This document shows positions 23,401 through 32,800 of a DNA stretch of 64,000 bases, piece after piece. Made by a program: the position numbers and the translations under genes. Location: contig NC_087065.1 of NCBI RefSeq assembly GCF_963678635.1, positions 8,147,209 through 8,211,208 of the forward strand. The letters run 5' to 3'. This DNA is from Symsagittifera roscoffensis (lineage: Eukaryota; Xenacoelomorpha; Acoela; Convolutidae). A model generated the notes under the pieces. The model searched no databases, was not told the origin of the DNA, and worked only from the letters and a program-made list of their open reading frames with translations. How positions within the stretch are numbered: position 1 is the stretch's first letter; each line of letters opens with the position of its first letter.

Positions 23401-26400
23401 AATCCTCCTCCGTCACTGAACTAGTGGGATTCTCCATTTCTTTTTCTATGTCGAGCAGTTTCCTCGGTTCGTAGCTACTCTTGTAGGCTGCCGTTTTCCA
23501 TCGCGCCAGAACCATGGGAGCCGTCTCTCTCAAGTCTTTTTCCGAGACCGCGTCAGCTGAAGGACTGCCCATTCCCTCCACATCTCTCTTCCTCTTGCGA
23601 GACCTCACGTCTTTGCTTGGGGGCGTCATTGGTATCATCACTGATTCAACTTCCTTTTCTCCAGCCAACTCTTGCCTCCCCCCTGCTCGAGCCTTAAGGA
23701 TATTAGTACTTTTAATCATATTACTAGTTCCTACCTTATCCCCCCTTGTACACTTAATTATTTTATTGTCAGTTTTCTGTTTCGGAGTAGAGCTGTCTTT
23801 ACATTTGTCTTCTCTGGTCTTTCTTGACTTTCTCAACTCGACCATTTTGTTCAGTAGTTCCACTCTAGCTTTCTCTTCTAAACCCGTCCCCACCAGGACA
23901 GGCTCACCAAACTTCACCACCGTGTCCCACAGTTCTTCTTTGAAATTATCCAACGTGGTGTCTTCATCCACTTCTCGATTGAATTCGCTCAAGAACTTTT
24001 GCCAAGCATCTCCATCCAGAGTGCCCAGGAAGGCGTCTCTGTTTTCCTCGAAGGTATTCTTCTCCCTCCTCTCCGTACTCAAGAAGATCATTCCCATGTT
24101 GGGATTCTCGCTTGTCAACGACATTTCCGGGTACTTGCGAGGGGACGAGGTCAAAGGTGGCGTGGGAGTATCTGCCCAGTTTTCTTCACTCAGGTCTTTC
24201 AACAATTCCTGCGCTGTGATTTCCACTTCCGTTGGCTTTTGCTCCGGTGTGTTTCCCACTTCCATATCCTCTCCTGCCTCACTGAGGGTTTCATCCATGC
24301 TTTCGTCTCCTGACTCTGCTTCCCTTCTCTCAAAGATCCTCTTGAATCGATCTGCCACGGTGCCACTCTTTTTATCCCCAGGGATGTCTACTGGAAGGGG
24401 TGATGGTGTCGCTGAACTCGTCGCCTCACTTTTTGTCAGTGCCACGTACAATGGACCTGCTGCATCTAACTTCTTTCCTTCTCTATTACGCTCCATCAGC
24501 TCAAGTCCGTAAGGTGCCCGGTACTTCCTTGTGGCAAATAGCATCGCGTCTGCTTTCAGTGCTACATGCCCTTCTTCCACTATCATCCTGCCGTCGTCCC
24601 ATACCGGCCGCTGGTTCTCTAGGCCTGCCCGCTTAAGTACTCTCAAGGTATCTTGCACGTCGAATTTAGGGGGCATCGACCCTCTGATCTTCTTGGCTTG
24701 AGTCGTCCATGAGTTTATCTTCACATCGCTAGTATGGAAATAAATTGCTGCAGTATAGCCGATGAAGAGCGGATCCCAGCCGTCAGTAAACTCCTTCTGC
24801 CGTTCTTCAGTCGTGGTTCTCGCGTAGGAGGATGGGACAACCAGGGAACTGTTCATCCCTAGGGTCATTCTCCTCACTATGGGGAACTCGGGAATGCTCG
24901 TCGGTAGGGCTTCTCTCTCCAATATCGCTTCCAGCTCCTTTTTCACCAACTCGAAACTTTTTGTCCATGCAGGGATTCTCAAGATTTCTTGTCCATTGGC
25001 TGCCAAGGGATTCAAGTTCCAAAACTTGGGGTAAGTTTCGATGGGGCCCTCGCGCTTGCCTCCCATCCGGCATTGCATTTGTCCTCGGAAACTGTACACG
25101 ATCAACTCTGGATCCTTCACCTTTCCGAAGAGCACCGTGTTGCTCATTTGTGCCCTTAGCACCTGTTGCTGGCACCAGTTCAGTGTCGTTCCATCCAGTA
25201 CGCTTATGAGGCTCACGTGGGTCACGGAGTATCGATAAGCTGTCACCAAGGGATCTGGAAATGCGAACGTGACAGCCGGTCCATATATACAAGTCACGAC
25301 CTCCCCCAGCCCCCGGATAATTCCCATGGGATCCGATCTCATGGCTAGGCATAGATCCGTTAATAGGGGCATGCCTCCATTCACTTTCCTCCACTCCTCT
25401 CTGGTCTTCGGGCTCTTTTCTTCGCCAGTCAGGTGCCTGTTCTGCATCAGTAGATACTGCACGAGCAGCGTCCTTAGCCCGGCTGCACACTTGTACGAGT
25501 AGGTCTCAATACTCGAGTGTGTTCTTCCCATCGCCAGGGGCTCCCCATACCTCATCAATCGGTGAAATGACGCCAGTTCACCGTGGGTCAGGAGTACTAA
25601 CGTCAAGTATCCATCTATTCTGAGGGTGTCCACACCACGACTGAACATGTATGCGGGGCCCATATTAAACAAGTATCTTGGGTAGACCAGGTACAGCGCC
25701 AGCAACAGGCTGATCGGCATATTCAACATCTCCTGTATAAACGCATCAAAGATCGTCTCCTTCGCACTGTACACCTCAGTCAGGAACTCTCTTCCCCAAC
25801 AAGGACTCAAGAACTCGAGAATCTCATGATCCCTCCTCGTCTTCAGCTCACCCCACGCGTGCTCTCTCCAAAATCCTCCAATCGTGACCTCATTGGCTGC
25901 CGTGACGAACCTGCCAACCGTCATCCCCTTTTCCTCAGCTTTTCCCAGTTGCTCCTCGAGAAACTCCCAGATCTGCTTCACCAGAGGCGGCGCATCCTCT
26001 CTTGTTTTCCTCGTGGCATTTTCCAACCTTGGGCTTAAGAAGGGCCATCTGCCTCCCTCTTGCGCCAACCGATTCCCCATCGACTCCAGTTGTTTTTCCG
26101 ATGTGGCCACGTTCTGCCTTTCGTTGTTTGGCCCTCTAGATCTGCTGGTCGAGCTCGTAATGGTCAGCTCCATGTCCCGAAACCACAGACTAGCCGTCAG
26201 GTGAATTATCACTGGGTGATCATCCCTAAGGATCGGGCTGAGCTTAAGTTGCCTGGCAAAGTTAGATATTTTCAGTAGGAGGACCTCGTCCAATACGATG
26301 AGGATATCAGCCAACTCGTGAAAGCCTCTCAATGCATGGGAGACGTCCGCCCACGCTGCCGCGAGTTCTGACTTGCACAGCCTCAAGTTCGTCGGTTCCA

Positions 26401-29323
26401 ATTCTCGGTTGGGAGCTGCCATCAGGACACGCCACCCATTCCCCTCTGCGATCAAGATCAAGATCGCGTACACGAATTGCAGAGCCAGCGGCATGCTCGA
26501 GTACCCGGGGGATGTTGTGAACGCCACTTTTGTCTTGGCGCCGAATCTTGAGGCAACATTCTCCTGTACTTCATTAATCGCCGCGAATAAGGTCTGGATG
26601 GCCTCCCAGATCCTCTTTGGCGTAGGTTCACCACCCTTGAGCTGCTCAAGAAATCCCGTTGCGTGCAGATGATCGTTCATCCCCGCAAACAGCAGTAACT
26701 CAGGTTCGCAGGGCATTTCTGACTTTATTGCCACTACCAGGGTCAACATCTGGTTCAGTTCCGCACCCGGCAAGGTGTATATCAGGGTTTCTGGCCAAAA
26801 CAACTTGGGAGACGTACCTTCGAAATCTGATCCTGCCACGATCACCACCCTTGCTGCAGCTGGGTCTGCTCTGTCGTAGACCGCTAAGGTTTTGGCCAGT
26901 TGCGCCTGCCCACAGGGTTTCCCATATCGGGGGTCATTGGCCAATTTTGCGCCTTCGTATTCGGCGTCTGGTAACTCCATCTCTCTTGGGTTCATCAGTT
27001 TGTCGACCACTCTCAACTGTGCTGGAGTGGCCACTCTAATTCTGGCAATGCTGGTCCGGTGCTTGGGAGGCTCCACCACCAGTCCCGGGCTCCCCAAGGA
27101 CTTGAGAGGTCTGTAATTAATTGGTCCCATCATCGACCTAATGGGAATTCCACTCAGGTCTGCTGTCTCTGTCAACTTCGCTCTCGAGAAACGCGTTTCA
27201 TGAGCCTTCAACCAGTCCACGCACTTGTGCCTCCCCAAGTCTTCATGTGAGACCTGCTCAAGACCCAAAGCCCTCGCTAGCTCCTGTCTACACTCTAGGT
27301 CTTCCAGATCCAGTTCCTTGACCTTCTCCTCATACTTCTGTCTGCTGGTCTCCAGTGGCTTCTCTGACCTCTTTTTCTCCGCAACCACCACTGAGGACAT
27401 TACCGACCCCTGGGGAGTTGCTGATGTCACTTCATCAGCTTCCATGGGCGTGGTGCTCGGCAACTTGGCCCGGCTATTCCTCTCACTATCTCTAGAATCG
27501 GCCCTCTCGCCCAAGCGACTCGACAAAGATCTCGGGTTGAAGAAGGGTGGGTTTGGGGGTGGCCCGAACGTGACCTGTGCTGTTTCCAGCAAATCCGTCT
27601 CTAGCGCGCATATATGCTTTTGAAAGACGTCGTTCAACCATTCCACCCCTCTGGGCCTGTCAAAGTGAATGCCATCCGCAGATGCATTGTCAGGGAAAGA
27701 GGTTAATTCCATTTGCTCAGCCACGTCCAGTAGCCTAAGGGGAAGGACACTCCTCTGATGAATCTTCCTGATTGTTTCGTTCAGGCTGCGCACCTTCGTA
27801 TTCATCTCTACCGCATGTTGATCCGCTCCCATGTTGTAGGGAACAGTACACACCGTGAGAATGGACGGATCCATTTGGATCCGTATCTCCTCGAGAATGC
27901 AGCTCATCTTTTCATGCAGCCTTGTCACCTTCCTCGCTTCCCCCCTTGACACATCATTCGTCCCGACCATCAGGGTGACTGTGTACACGCTCACCATCCC
28001 TAGCATCTCAAGAGTCGCTAACATCTGCGGCGTTGCGGCTCCGGCGAAGCTCAAGATTCCCGTTTGCCAATGGGATTGGATCCGGGTCAGCACCCGCAGC
28101 AAGCTGTCTCCAATAATCAAGTGAACCGAGCCTTCAGGCACTCGAGGATACGTGAAGTACTCCACCCAAGTCGCATCGTGGAAGCAATCTCTTCTCTCTC
28201 TCTGCGCCGGATTCCAGTCTATACGATTGTGCTTGCGATATCTCCCATCCGTATTCTTCTTGTAGCTCGAGATCATCACACTCCTGACAGGCTGTTCCCC
28301 CCAAGTCGAGGGTAAATCCACTCTTACCGGACTCTCGCGATTCCTCAGCTGTAACCTCTCCTGCAACTCTTTCAGCCGTGACGAGCCGCCACTACTACCT
28401 GGGGTCGAACTCGGTGTGTATCCAGGCAGCGCGACGTCCATCAATGGTCGTATTACTTGAGTCTCCATTCCACGCAGGGAGGACGTTGATTCGGGTGGTA
28501 TCCATACCTCCAGCCCCTCATTCATATGTTCTTGCGCCGCACGATCGAGGTTGAATCGTCCCTTTGACCAAGGAGCTTCGTCCACCTCCATGCGTGACTC
28601 TGGCCTTGAGACAGTCACTACCCGCTCTTTGGGCCTAGCCCCTTTTTGCATATCGAGCTCGCGCTGTTGTTGCTGGATCCTCTCAAGTTTTGCTTGGTCT
28701 CTCTCGAGAGCCTGCTTCAGCTGCTCACAATTCGCGGCATTCTCCCGCACCCTTTCTGCCTGCAGCCGTTCCGCCTTCATTATGTCCAATTCTCTCCGCG
28801 CTTGATCCCTCTCGAGCACCGCTTGATCCCGGTCGAGGTTAGCCTTATTCTTCTCCCGCTGGGTTCTCTCGAGTTCTTTTTTCATGGCACTGACGTCCGG
28901 ATAAGCCTCCCCCGTCTGCTGTGCCCGTGACATCGACGGTACTTTACTCGTACTCTGGCTCGCGGGCCTGACTGATGGTCTGGCCGGCAGTGGGAATTCC
29001 CCCGCGCCATACTCTGTGTTGTTGTTTAGACCAGGGTTCCTCGCCAAATCGAACCCCCTTATCGCTCCATCCACGTTACAGGACAGCCATCTGGTCTGTG
29101 CTTGATCGGACACCCCTTCAGTGGTGTAGCCTACCATCAAGACCGCCTCCGTCGCAGACTCTCGACACTCGCCCTCATCCTCCAATTGTAGGATGGCGTT
29201 CAGCATCACTGCCATTCTCTCGTTCACTTGAGTGTAATCCAGATCTCTCAGCCGTCTGTACAGTTCGTCAAGTGTGGGCTTTTTCAGAGCCGATGGCATG
29301 GACTTCCAGTATCGATCGGCCAT
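20480..29323 (-). CDS. Giant-element ORF2: 2947-aa nuclear-type protein with SGNH hydrolase domain
   Basis: One uninterrupted frame downstream of gag-pol, in the position where env sits in retroviruses, but without signal peptide, transmembrane anchor or fusion features. Residues about 150-245 form a coiled coil (repeated LERDQA). Residues about 395-565 form an SGNH/GDSL hydrolase: block I IIGDSLL (S407), block III GTNDVSRG (454-461) and block V DGIHFD (D550, H553), so the catalytic residues are present. A second SGNH-like stretch follows (AGSDFEG at 830-836, AGMNDHL at 880-886, IHLT near 1040) with a shifted Ser. Residues 1202-1221 are hydrophobic. Residues about 1640-1900 are Ser/Pro/acid-rich, then a basic RSRKRKRD nuclear signal (about 1905). 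The C-terminus carries EEIVISSDDEE (about 2912-2922), a SUMO-interacting-type motif. The rest is unrecognised. All these landmarks recur in copy 2. The ATG lies 35 bp after the 20-bp array, and translation probably needs a spliced or separate mRNA. Confidence 0.88.
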   Translation of the reverse strand: MADRYWKSMPSALKKPTLDELYRRLRDLDYTQVNERMAVMLNAILQLEDEGECRESATEAVLMVGYTTEGVSDQAQTRWLSCNVDGAIRGFDLARNPGLNNNTEYGAGEFPLPARPSVRPASQSTSKVPSMSRAQQTGEAYPDVSAMKKELERTQREKNKANLDRDQAVLERDQARRELDIMKAERLQAERVRENAANCEQLKQALERDQAKLERIQQQQRELDMQKGARPKERVVTVSRPESRMEVDEAPWSKGRFNLDRAAQEHMNEGLEVWIPPESTSSLRGMETQVIRPLMDVALPGYTPSSTPGSSGGSSRLKELQERLQLRNRESPVRVDLPSTWGEQPVRSVMISSYKKNTDGRYRKHNRIDWNPAQRERRDCFHDATWVEYFTYPRVPEGSVHLIIGDSLLRVLTRIQSHWQTGILSFAGAATPQMLATLEMLGMVSVYTVTLMVGTNDVSRGEARKVTRLHEKMSCILEEIRIQMDPSILTVCTVPYNMGADQHAVEMNTKVRSLNETIRKIHQRSVLPLRLLDVAEQMELTSFPDNASADGIHFDRPRGVEWLNDVFQKHICALETDLLETAQVTFGPPPNPPFFNPRSLSSRLGERADSRDSERNSRAKLPSTTPMEADEVTSATPQGSVMSSVVVAEKKRSEKPLETSRQKYEEKVKELDLEDLECRQELARALGLEQVSHEDLGRHKCVDWLKAHETRFSRAKLTETADLSGIPIRSMMGPINYRPLKSLGSPGLVVEPPKHRTSIARIRVATPAQLRVVDKLMNPREMELPDAEYEGAKLANDPRYGKPCGQAQLAKTLAVYDRADPAAARVVIVAGSDFEGTSPKLFWPETLIYTLPGAELNQMLTLVVAIKSEMPCEPELLLFAGMNDHLHATGFLEQLKGGEPTPKRIWEAIQTLFAAINEVQENVASRFGAKTKVAFTTSPGYSSMPLALQFVYAILILIAEGNGWRVLMAAPNRELEPTNLRLCKSELAAAWADVSHALRGFHELADILIVLDEVLLLKISNFARQLKLSPILRDDHPVIIHLTASLWFRDMELTITSSTSRSRGPNNERQNVATSEKQLESMGNRLAQEGGRWPFLSPRLENATRKTREDAPPLVKQIWEFLEEQLGKAEEKGMTVGRFVTAANEVTIGGFWREHAWGELKTRRDHEILEFLSPCWGREFLTEVYSAKETIFDAFIQEMLNMPISLLLALYLVYPRYLFNMGPAYMFSRGVDTLRIDGYLTLVLLTHGELASFHRLMRYGEPLAMGRTHSSIETYSYKCAAGLRTLLVQYLLMQNRHLTGEEKSPKTREEWRKVNGGMPLLTDLCLAMRSDPMGIIRGLGEVVTCIYGPAVTFAFPDPLVTAYRYSVTHVSLISVLDGTTLNWCQQQVLRAQMSNTVLFGKVKDPELIVYSFRGQMQCRMGGKREGPIETYPKFWNLNPLAANGQEILRIPAWTKSFELVKKELEAILEREALPTSIPEFPIVRRMTLGMNSSLVVPSSYARTTTEERQKEFTDGWDPLFIGYTAAIYFHTSDVKINSWTTQAKKIRGSMPPKFDVQDTLRVLKRAGLENQRPVWDDGRMIVEEGHVALKADAMLFATRKYRAPYGLELMERNREGKKLDAAGPLYVALTKSEATSSATPSPLPVDIPGDKKSGTVADRFKRIFERREAESGDESMDETLSEAGEDMEVGNTPEQKPTEVEITAQELLKDLSEENWADTPTPPLTSSPRKYPEMSLTSENPNMGMIFLSTERREKNTFEENRDAFLGTLDGDAWQKFLSEFNREVDEDTTLDNFKEELWDTVVKFGEPVLVGTGLEEKARVELLNKMVELRKSRKTREDKCKDSSTPKQKTDNKIIKCTRGDKVGTSNMIKSTNILKARAGGRQELAGEKEVESVMIPMTPPSKDVRSRKRKRDVEGMGSPSADAVSEKDLRETAPMVLARWKTAAYKSSYEPRKLLDIEKEMENPTSSVTEEDFKPQRIKMKRGSTSGQTWEVDVGKEWVSSEHHAVGKQVTSDPLEKSKTRNTSRPWWIALETLKEMEGCLKKLNSGVARKRYSWATQQKAEVNKIELANQLKRSWQNLLKDHFEEAMRTSSSAPPLMANPFIRTARQLMFAWSLLGIELETLTSYDKLKLGGKNLEIYRMLMQHVAKDNSGLSLARRKDATCFLRWTMSMMTDSTILACHQKAVASKTLERRVSTVILNVYQSTGIEREDGSRQSLENHRKLDEIRRFYNKKFEEEHDVHRNLASSGEYLKLNRKGEYQYVSGVMGMAYNPFLDLEAGGANRNYEVAELLKFWTEKIVEIDVVERERPSLGLVLEGMPGVISVPRSSKRVELKMGDGSGVLITNLGVVWKLLRPSWCPHPHASMIEEVTERVRLAPTEDEDLAILSIVHKLILPQVKESSEVTSGTEPVRRMEPGSFLDSTCSNGEHICDGRLCVRIQSFQKEDLTTWFEDITEREKSEVQIVAECYARTTVNLATALGFFSRMCSLQSLERLESEHHMVTALSVESWPGVLQVNQKHIKSWKIGLEAEMGFPMSEAYGLPLNAKSLVGSVLANLCGSHYPLHMAMVEVSSQRVMIDKAFSVPKCVRLARMSHHSHKLLRKIRGAVPKEQRDDLSEIWGEELLGLESENASDHGKQNVVGKPAVGASSSEEVDVVHEKMMELEPLLEASGERNLRSIDLTHGDCPCHCLAQTVWYPDRANLCLIWDVEEIKSLGLPEYRQKVTILVVSTMLALRWIEENIAKYRESRAPTAESIYAIDYSRRLELFETACKVFAIPVQVRHIWSRLRFFPWFRATLTSWLYAVTKNHMRKHQKEYRQFQAEIGPDAFKRPLLTHRNAITAGWKRVGRISRDNSRARETILEEDLARNVSLSLHNSFCLNRESKVKGLPSQLKRLQEQREWMRAYEQLKAWEEIVISSDDEEALLEQITVPRTPVSGTSKAKNMR

Positions 29324-29356
29324 TTCTGTGACTTCGATTGACTCTTTGAGTATTAG

Positions 29357-29472
29357 TACTTGAGTTTTACCTGAGCAACTTGAGTTTTACCTGAGCAACT
29401 TGAGTTTTACCTGAGCAACTTGAGTTTTACCTGAGCAACTTGAGTTTTACCTGAGCAACTTGAGTTTTCTTG
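29357..29472 (-). repeat. 20-bp tandem array upstream of ORF2
   Basis: Five identical units of tgagttttacctgagcaact (29361-29460) plus partial units on both sides. It ends about 35 bp from the ORF2 ATG. Copy 2 has an array of the same period at the same place (56816-56945) with a different unit, and both share CTTGAG-WW-TTACC and CAA. This suggests a control region for ORF2 expression or a protein-binding array. Confidence 0.9.
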
Positions 29473-29819
29473 AGATGTCGTTCTCTTCTTTTGATTAAAT
29501 ACAGATGAGTAGTCAATTTGAGATCAACAAATCAATCTGAAAATAACACCCGATATTTAGACCGACAAGCTATGTTCCTAACCAGAAAGCCCCATTACTT
29601 TTATGATTAAAAACCCTCCCCTTTTCGCCCTACTAAAATGATTCAATTTAAATTTTCTAAAAAACATGCAGACACATTTTATGTTTTAGCACCATCATTC
29701 ATTTAAAATGATAATTGTCATGCCAATCACATCTTAAGATCCCCTTACCTGCGCCGCACCCCAGTACCTAACTCAAGACTCCTCCCTCACACCCGACTCG
29801 ATACCTCCATGTACCCGAC
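29473..29819 (-). other. Spacer between ORF1 and the 20-bp array
   Basis: About 350 bp of AT-rich non-coding DNA after the ORF1 stop. It has clear counterparts in copy 2 (56946-57337), for example ATAATTGTCATGCCAAT. No coding potential seen. It may hold a promoter or splice acceptor for ORF2. Confidence 0.6.
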
Positions 29820-32800
29820 TCAGGCGATGCTCAAGTAGTACTTCTTGTGAAGATGCACCATTATCTCGGTTTCTGCAAAGACCACATGTAGGATAGCATA
29901 CAATTCCCTCGAGCTCAGTTTGCCCCTGTTTGGGTCGTACACCGGCATCGAGACCTCCACTATTCCTCTTTCAATCATGAAGTCACGTAGTCTTGTCAGT
30001 GCCAATATCACGTGTTCGGGATCAATTATGTTTCTGTCGTTGACTCTCGTTACTAGGAAGCAGAGGTATTTGCCCGGGACTTGTGCCACTGACGGTGGAA
30101 GCGCTGCTATGCCTCCCAGTCCTGGCCTCTGTCTGAACAGAAACTCTACGTTCTGGTACTCTCTTTTGAAGTCAGCCTCCAATCTTGATTTGAAACTCAT
30201 GTCCGCCGTGATGCAGATCGCGCTGGTCCTGTTTGACAGGATGAAGTCGCTATCCGTTATCATGATGTTCTCTGAGTATTCATTGGGTATTTCGAATTTC
30301 GTTTTGAAATTCCTTCCTATGGTAGGCTCTGGTTCTTCTTCCTCCAGTTCCAATCCGCTTGTTTCCCTCACTTCCTTGAGCTTCTTTATCATCAAATTTT
30401 CGGTGTGGGTAAGTCCTACCCCCACTCCCCGGACAAAAATATTTATCGACGTCCCCGTCGATGTCGGGTCTGAATTGTCCTTAGGGATGTCCAGTGGCCT
30501 ATCTGTTGCTGTCCATCCGAAAAGAGGGTCCTCTGTCTTCATGTAACTTGCTGCTGATACATCGATTTGCTGAATGCTTTGTCCTTCGCGGCTCTCGTCC
30601 TTGACATCACGCATCCACTCTAGAATCCTCAAGTTCGAGTTCTCCCTCCTTTCTATTTCACTCTGCTCGAGGTCCGTCTCCAATTCTGGCGTCGAGTAAT
30701 CATCCTGCGGATAATGTCCACCATCGTCAATCACTTGCCATTCCTCTTCGGCTTCCAGTTCGCCTACGCCTAGTAGTTCCTCGCTTAACTTTTCTGGCTG
30801 TATCTTATCGATCAAGAAGTCATCCCCGTACCTATTGTACCTCATGCCTGTGCGTTTACGATTGCCCGTCCTGGTTTCCGGTGGTGTTGGTCGATCCGGT
30901 TCCATCCACTTCGGTACCTCGTTTTGCTCTGGGTCGTTCCAGTCTTCTTCTACAAATGAACCTGCATCCGACTCCACTTCTATCTTTTCGTTGTCGTCCA
31001 AACTCAAGTTCTCATTACCATCATTTTTCTCTCTGGTGCCTTTCTCATTCACTTCGCACGCTGGTTCCACCACCAGGTAGTCAAGACCCTCCATGTCTTT
31101 CGGCAGGCACCAATCCTCCGGGGACGGAACGTGAGGTTTCAGATTTTCGTAATGTGCTGCTCGCCCTGTACTCAAGCGATAGAACCTTCCTTGTTGATGT
31201 ACTTCCGTAATCATGAACGGTCCTCTCCATTTCTTGAGTAGTTTCTTTGTTCCCTTGGGCGGTATGACGTTTTGAAAGACCCACACGTATTGGCCCACTT
31301 CGTATGGCTTTGCTCTCAGTATCTTTTCGTCATATTTCTTGCGTTGCCTCGTTTGCGCTTGTGCCGTGTTTCTCCGACATAGCTCGTTCAGCTCTTGTTG
31401 TCTTTTGATCGCTTCCTTCACGTATGCTTGAGGCGACGTCCTCTTCCCCTCGTACTCCGGATAGAAGAATGTCAGAGGCATTGCCCTTTCCCTGCCCGTC
31501 AACATCATGAAAGGGCTGATACCCGTTGTAGAGTGCTGGGTACTATTGTAGGCTCCTACTACCTGTGGCAGGTATTTGTCCCAGTCCGTCATGTACCTTG
31601 AGCAGTACACCCTGAGCATGTTGACTAGTGTCCTGTTCTGTCTTTCTACCAACCCATTGGTCTGTGGATGATAGGTCGTCGAGTGTGCTTGAGCAATGTG
31701 TGACCTCTTCATCAATTCTTTTGTTAAGTCCCCCACAAAAGCCTTGCCGTTGTCTGACTGGAAAGTCATTGGGCAACCATACCGCGATATCCAATGCGTT
31801 ATCAGGTGATCACATGTTTCCTCTGCTGAGGCTGTCTGGCACGGAACTGCTTCCGCCAACTTGGTGAAGTGATCTATTATAACTAGTATTTGGTTATAAC
31901 CCGATTCCGTCATGCAGATTTTCTGATGGTCTATCTGCACCACTTCATTGAATTCCGAACTCTCGACAGACTTGAGGGGAAACTTCATCTTCCTTGGGTC
32001 TTTTACTTGAAGGCATGCTAGGCAGGCATTCACCCATCTCTCGCAAGCTTTTCTCATTCCCGGCCAGTCAAACCTGTGAAGTATCCTTTGTTGTACTTTA
32101 TCTATCCCCTGATGGCCCATTTGGTCGTGTGATCTGAAGAGCACTTCCGTTTGGTACAGTTGTGGTAGTATGATGAGGTTGTGTTTGTGTAATATCTTTT
32201 CCTCATCTCTTCTCTTGCACGCTACCACCCCTTCCGCTGTGTGGTAAAGTAAGTCTCTCTTTTCTTTGTAGAACTGGCTCAAGATCTTGTAGCTGTCTTC
32301 CTCAAGTTCCCCCTTCTCCTTGACTCCAGAATGGATCCATTTGGAGAGGTTACTTGTCATTTTGTCATTCTTCTGGGCCCTTATTAGGTCAGACAGTCTA
32401 TATCTCGCCTTAACGTGCTCCTTTAACGCCATGATCTGTCCATTCATCTCACCAGGATTGTGGATGTCATCGCTCAGTTTCACACATATTATCCTTTTCA
32501 TGATCTTCATGTCGTCCTCTGGTACCAGATTCGTTCTGACGTTTGAGTTGCACGATAGTTCCCTAAGAGGCTTTCTTGAAACTGCTATTTTCTCGAGCTC
32601 TGTTCCACCTCGTACCTCTTGCATTTCCAGATTGTACGTTCCTGAAGATGGATCTGTCTGTAATTCCCTGTCGTGCTGCCTCACCTTCTCTTCCGCCAGT
32701 ATCATGCATAGACTGTCTTGATCCTCACTGCTCTCGTCCGAGTCTTCATCCCATTCTTTACGCTCCCCGGACAATTTTCCTTCTCCGGTTTCGTCTTCTT

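Noticed and set aside
20480-29323. ORF2 as an envelope glycoprotein because of its place after pol
   Set aside because: No signal peptide, no C-terminal membrane anchor, no fusion peptide, and it carries a nuclear signal.
20480-29323. CTTGAG excess caused by codon usage of Leu-Glu or Leu-Lys pairs
   Set aside because: The hexamer occurs in all stop-free frames, in both orientations and also in the LTR and 3' UTR, so a codon effect cannot explain it.
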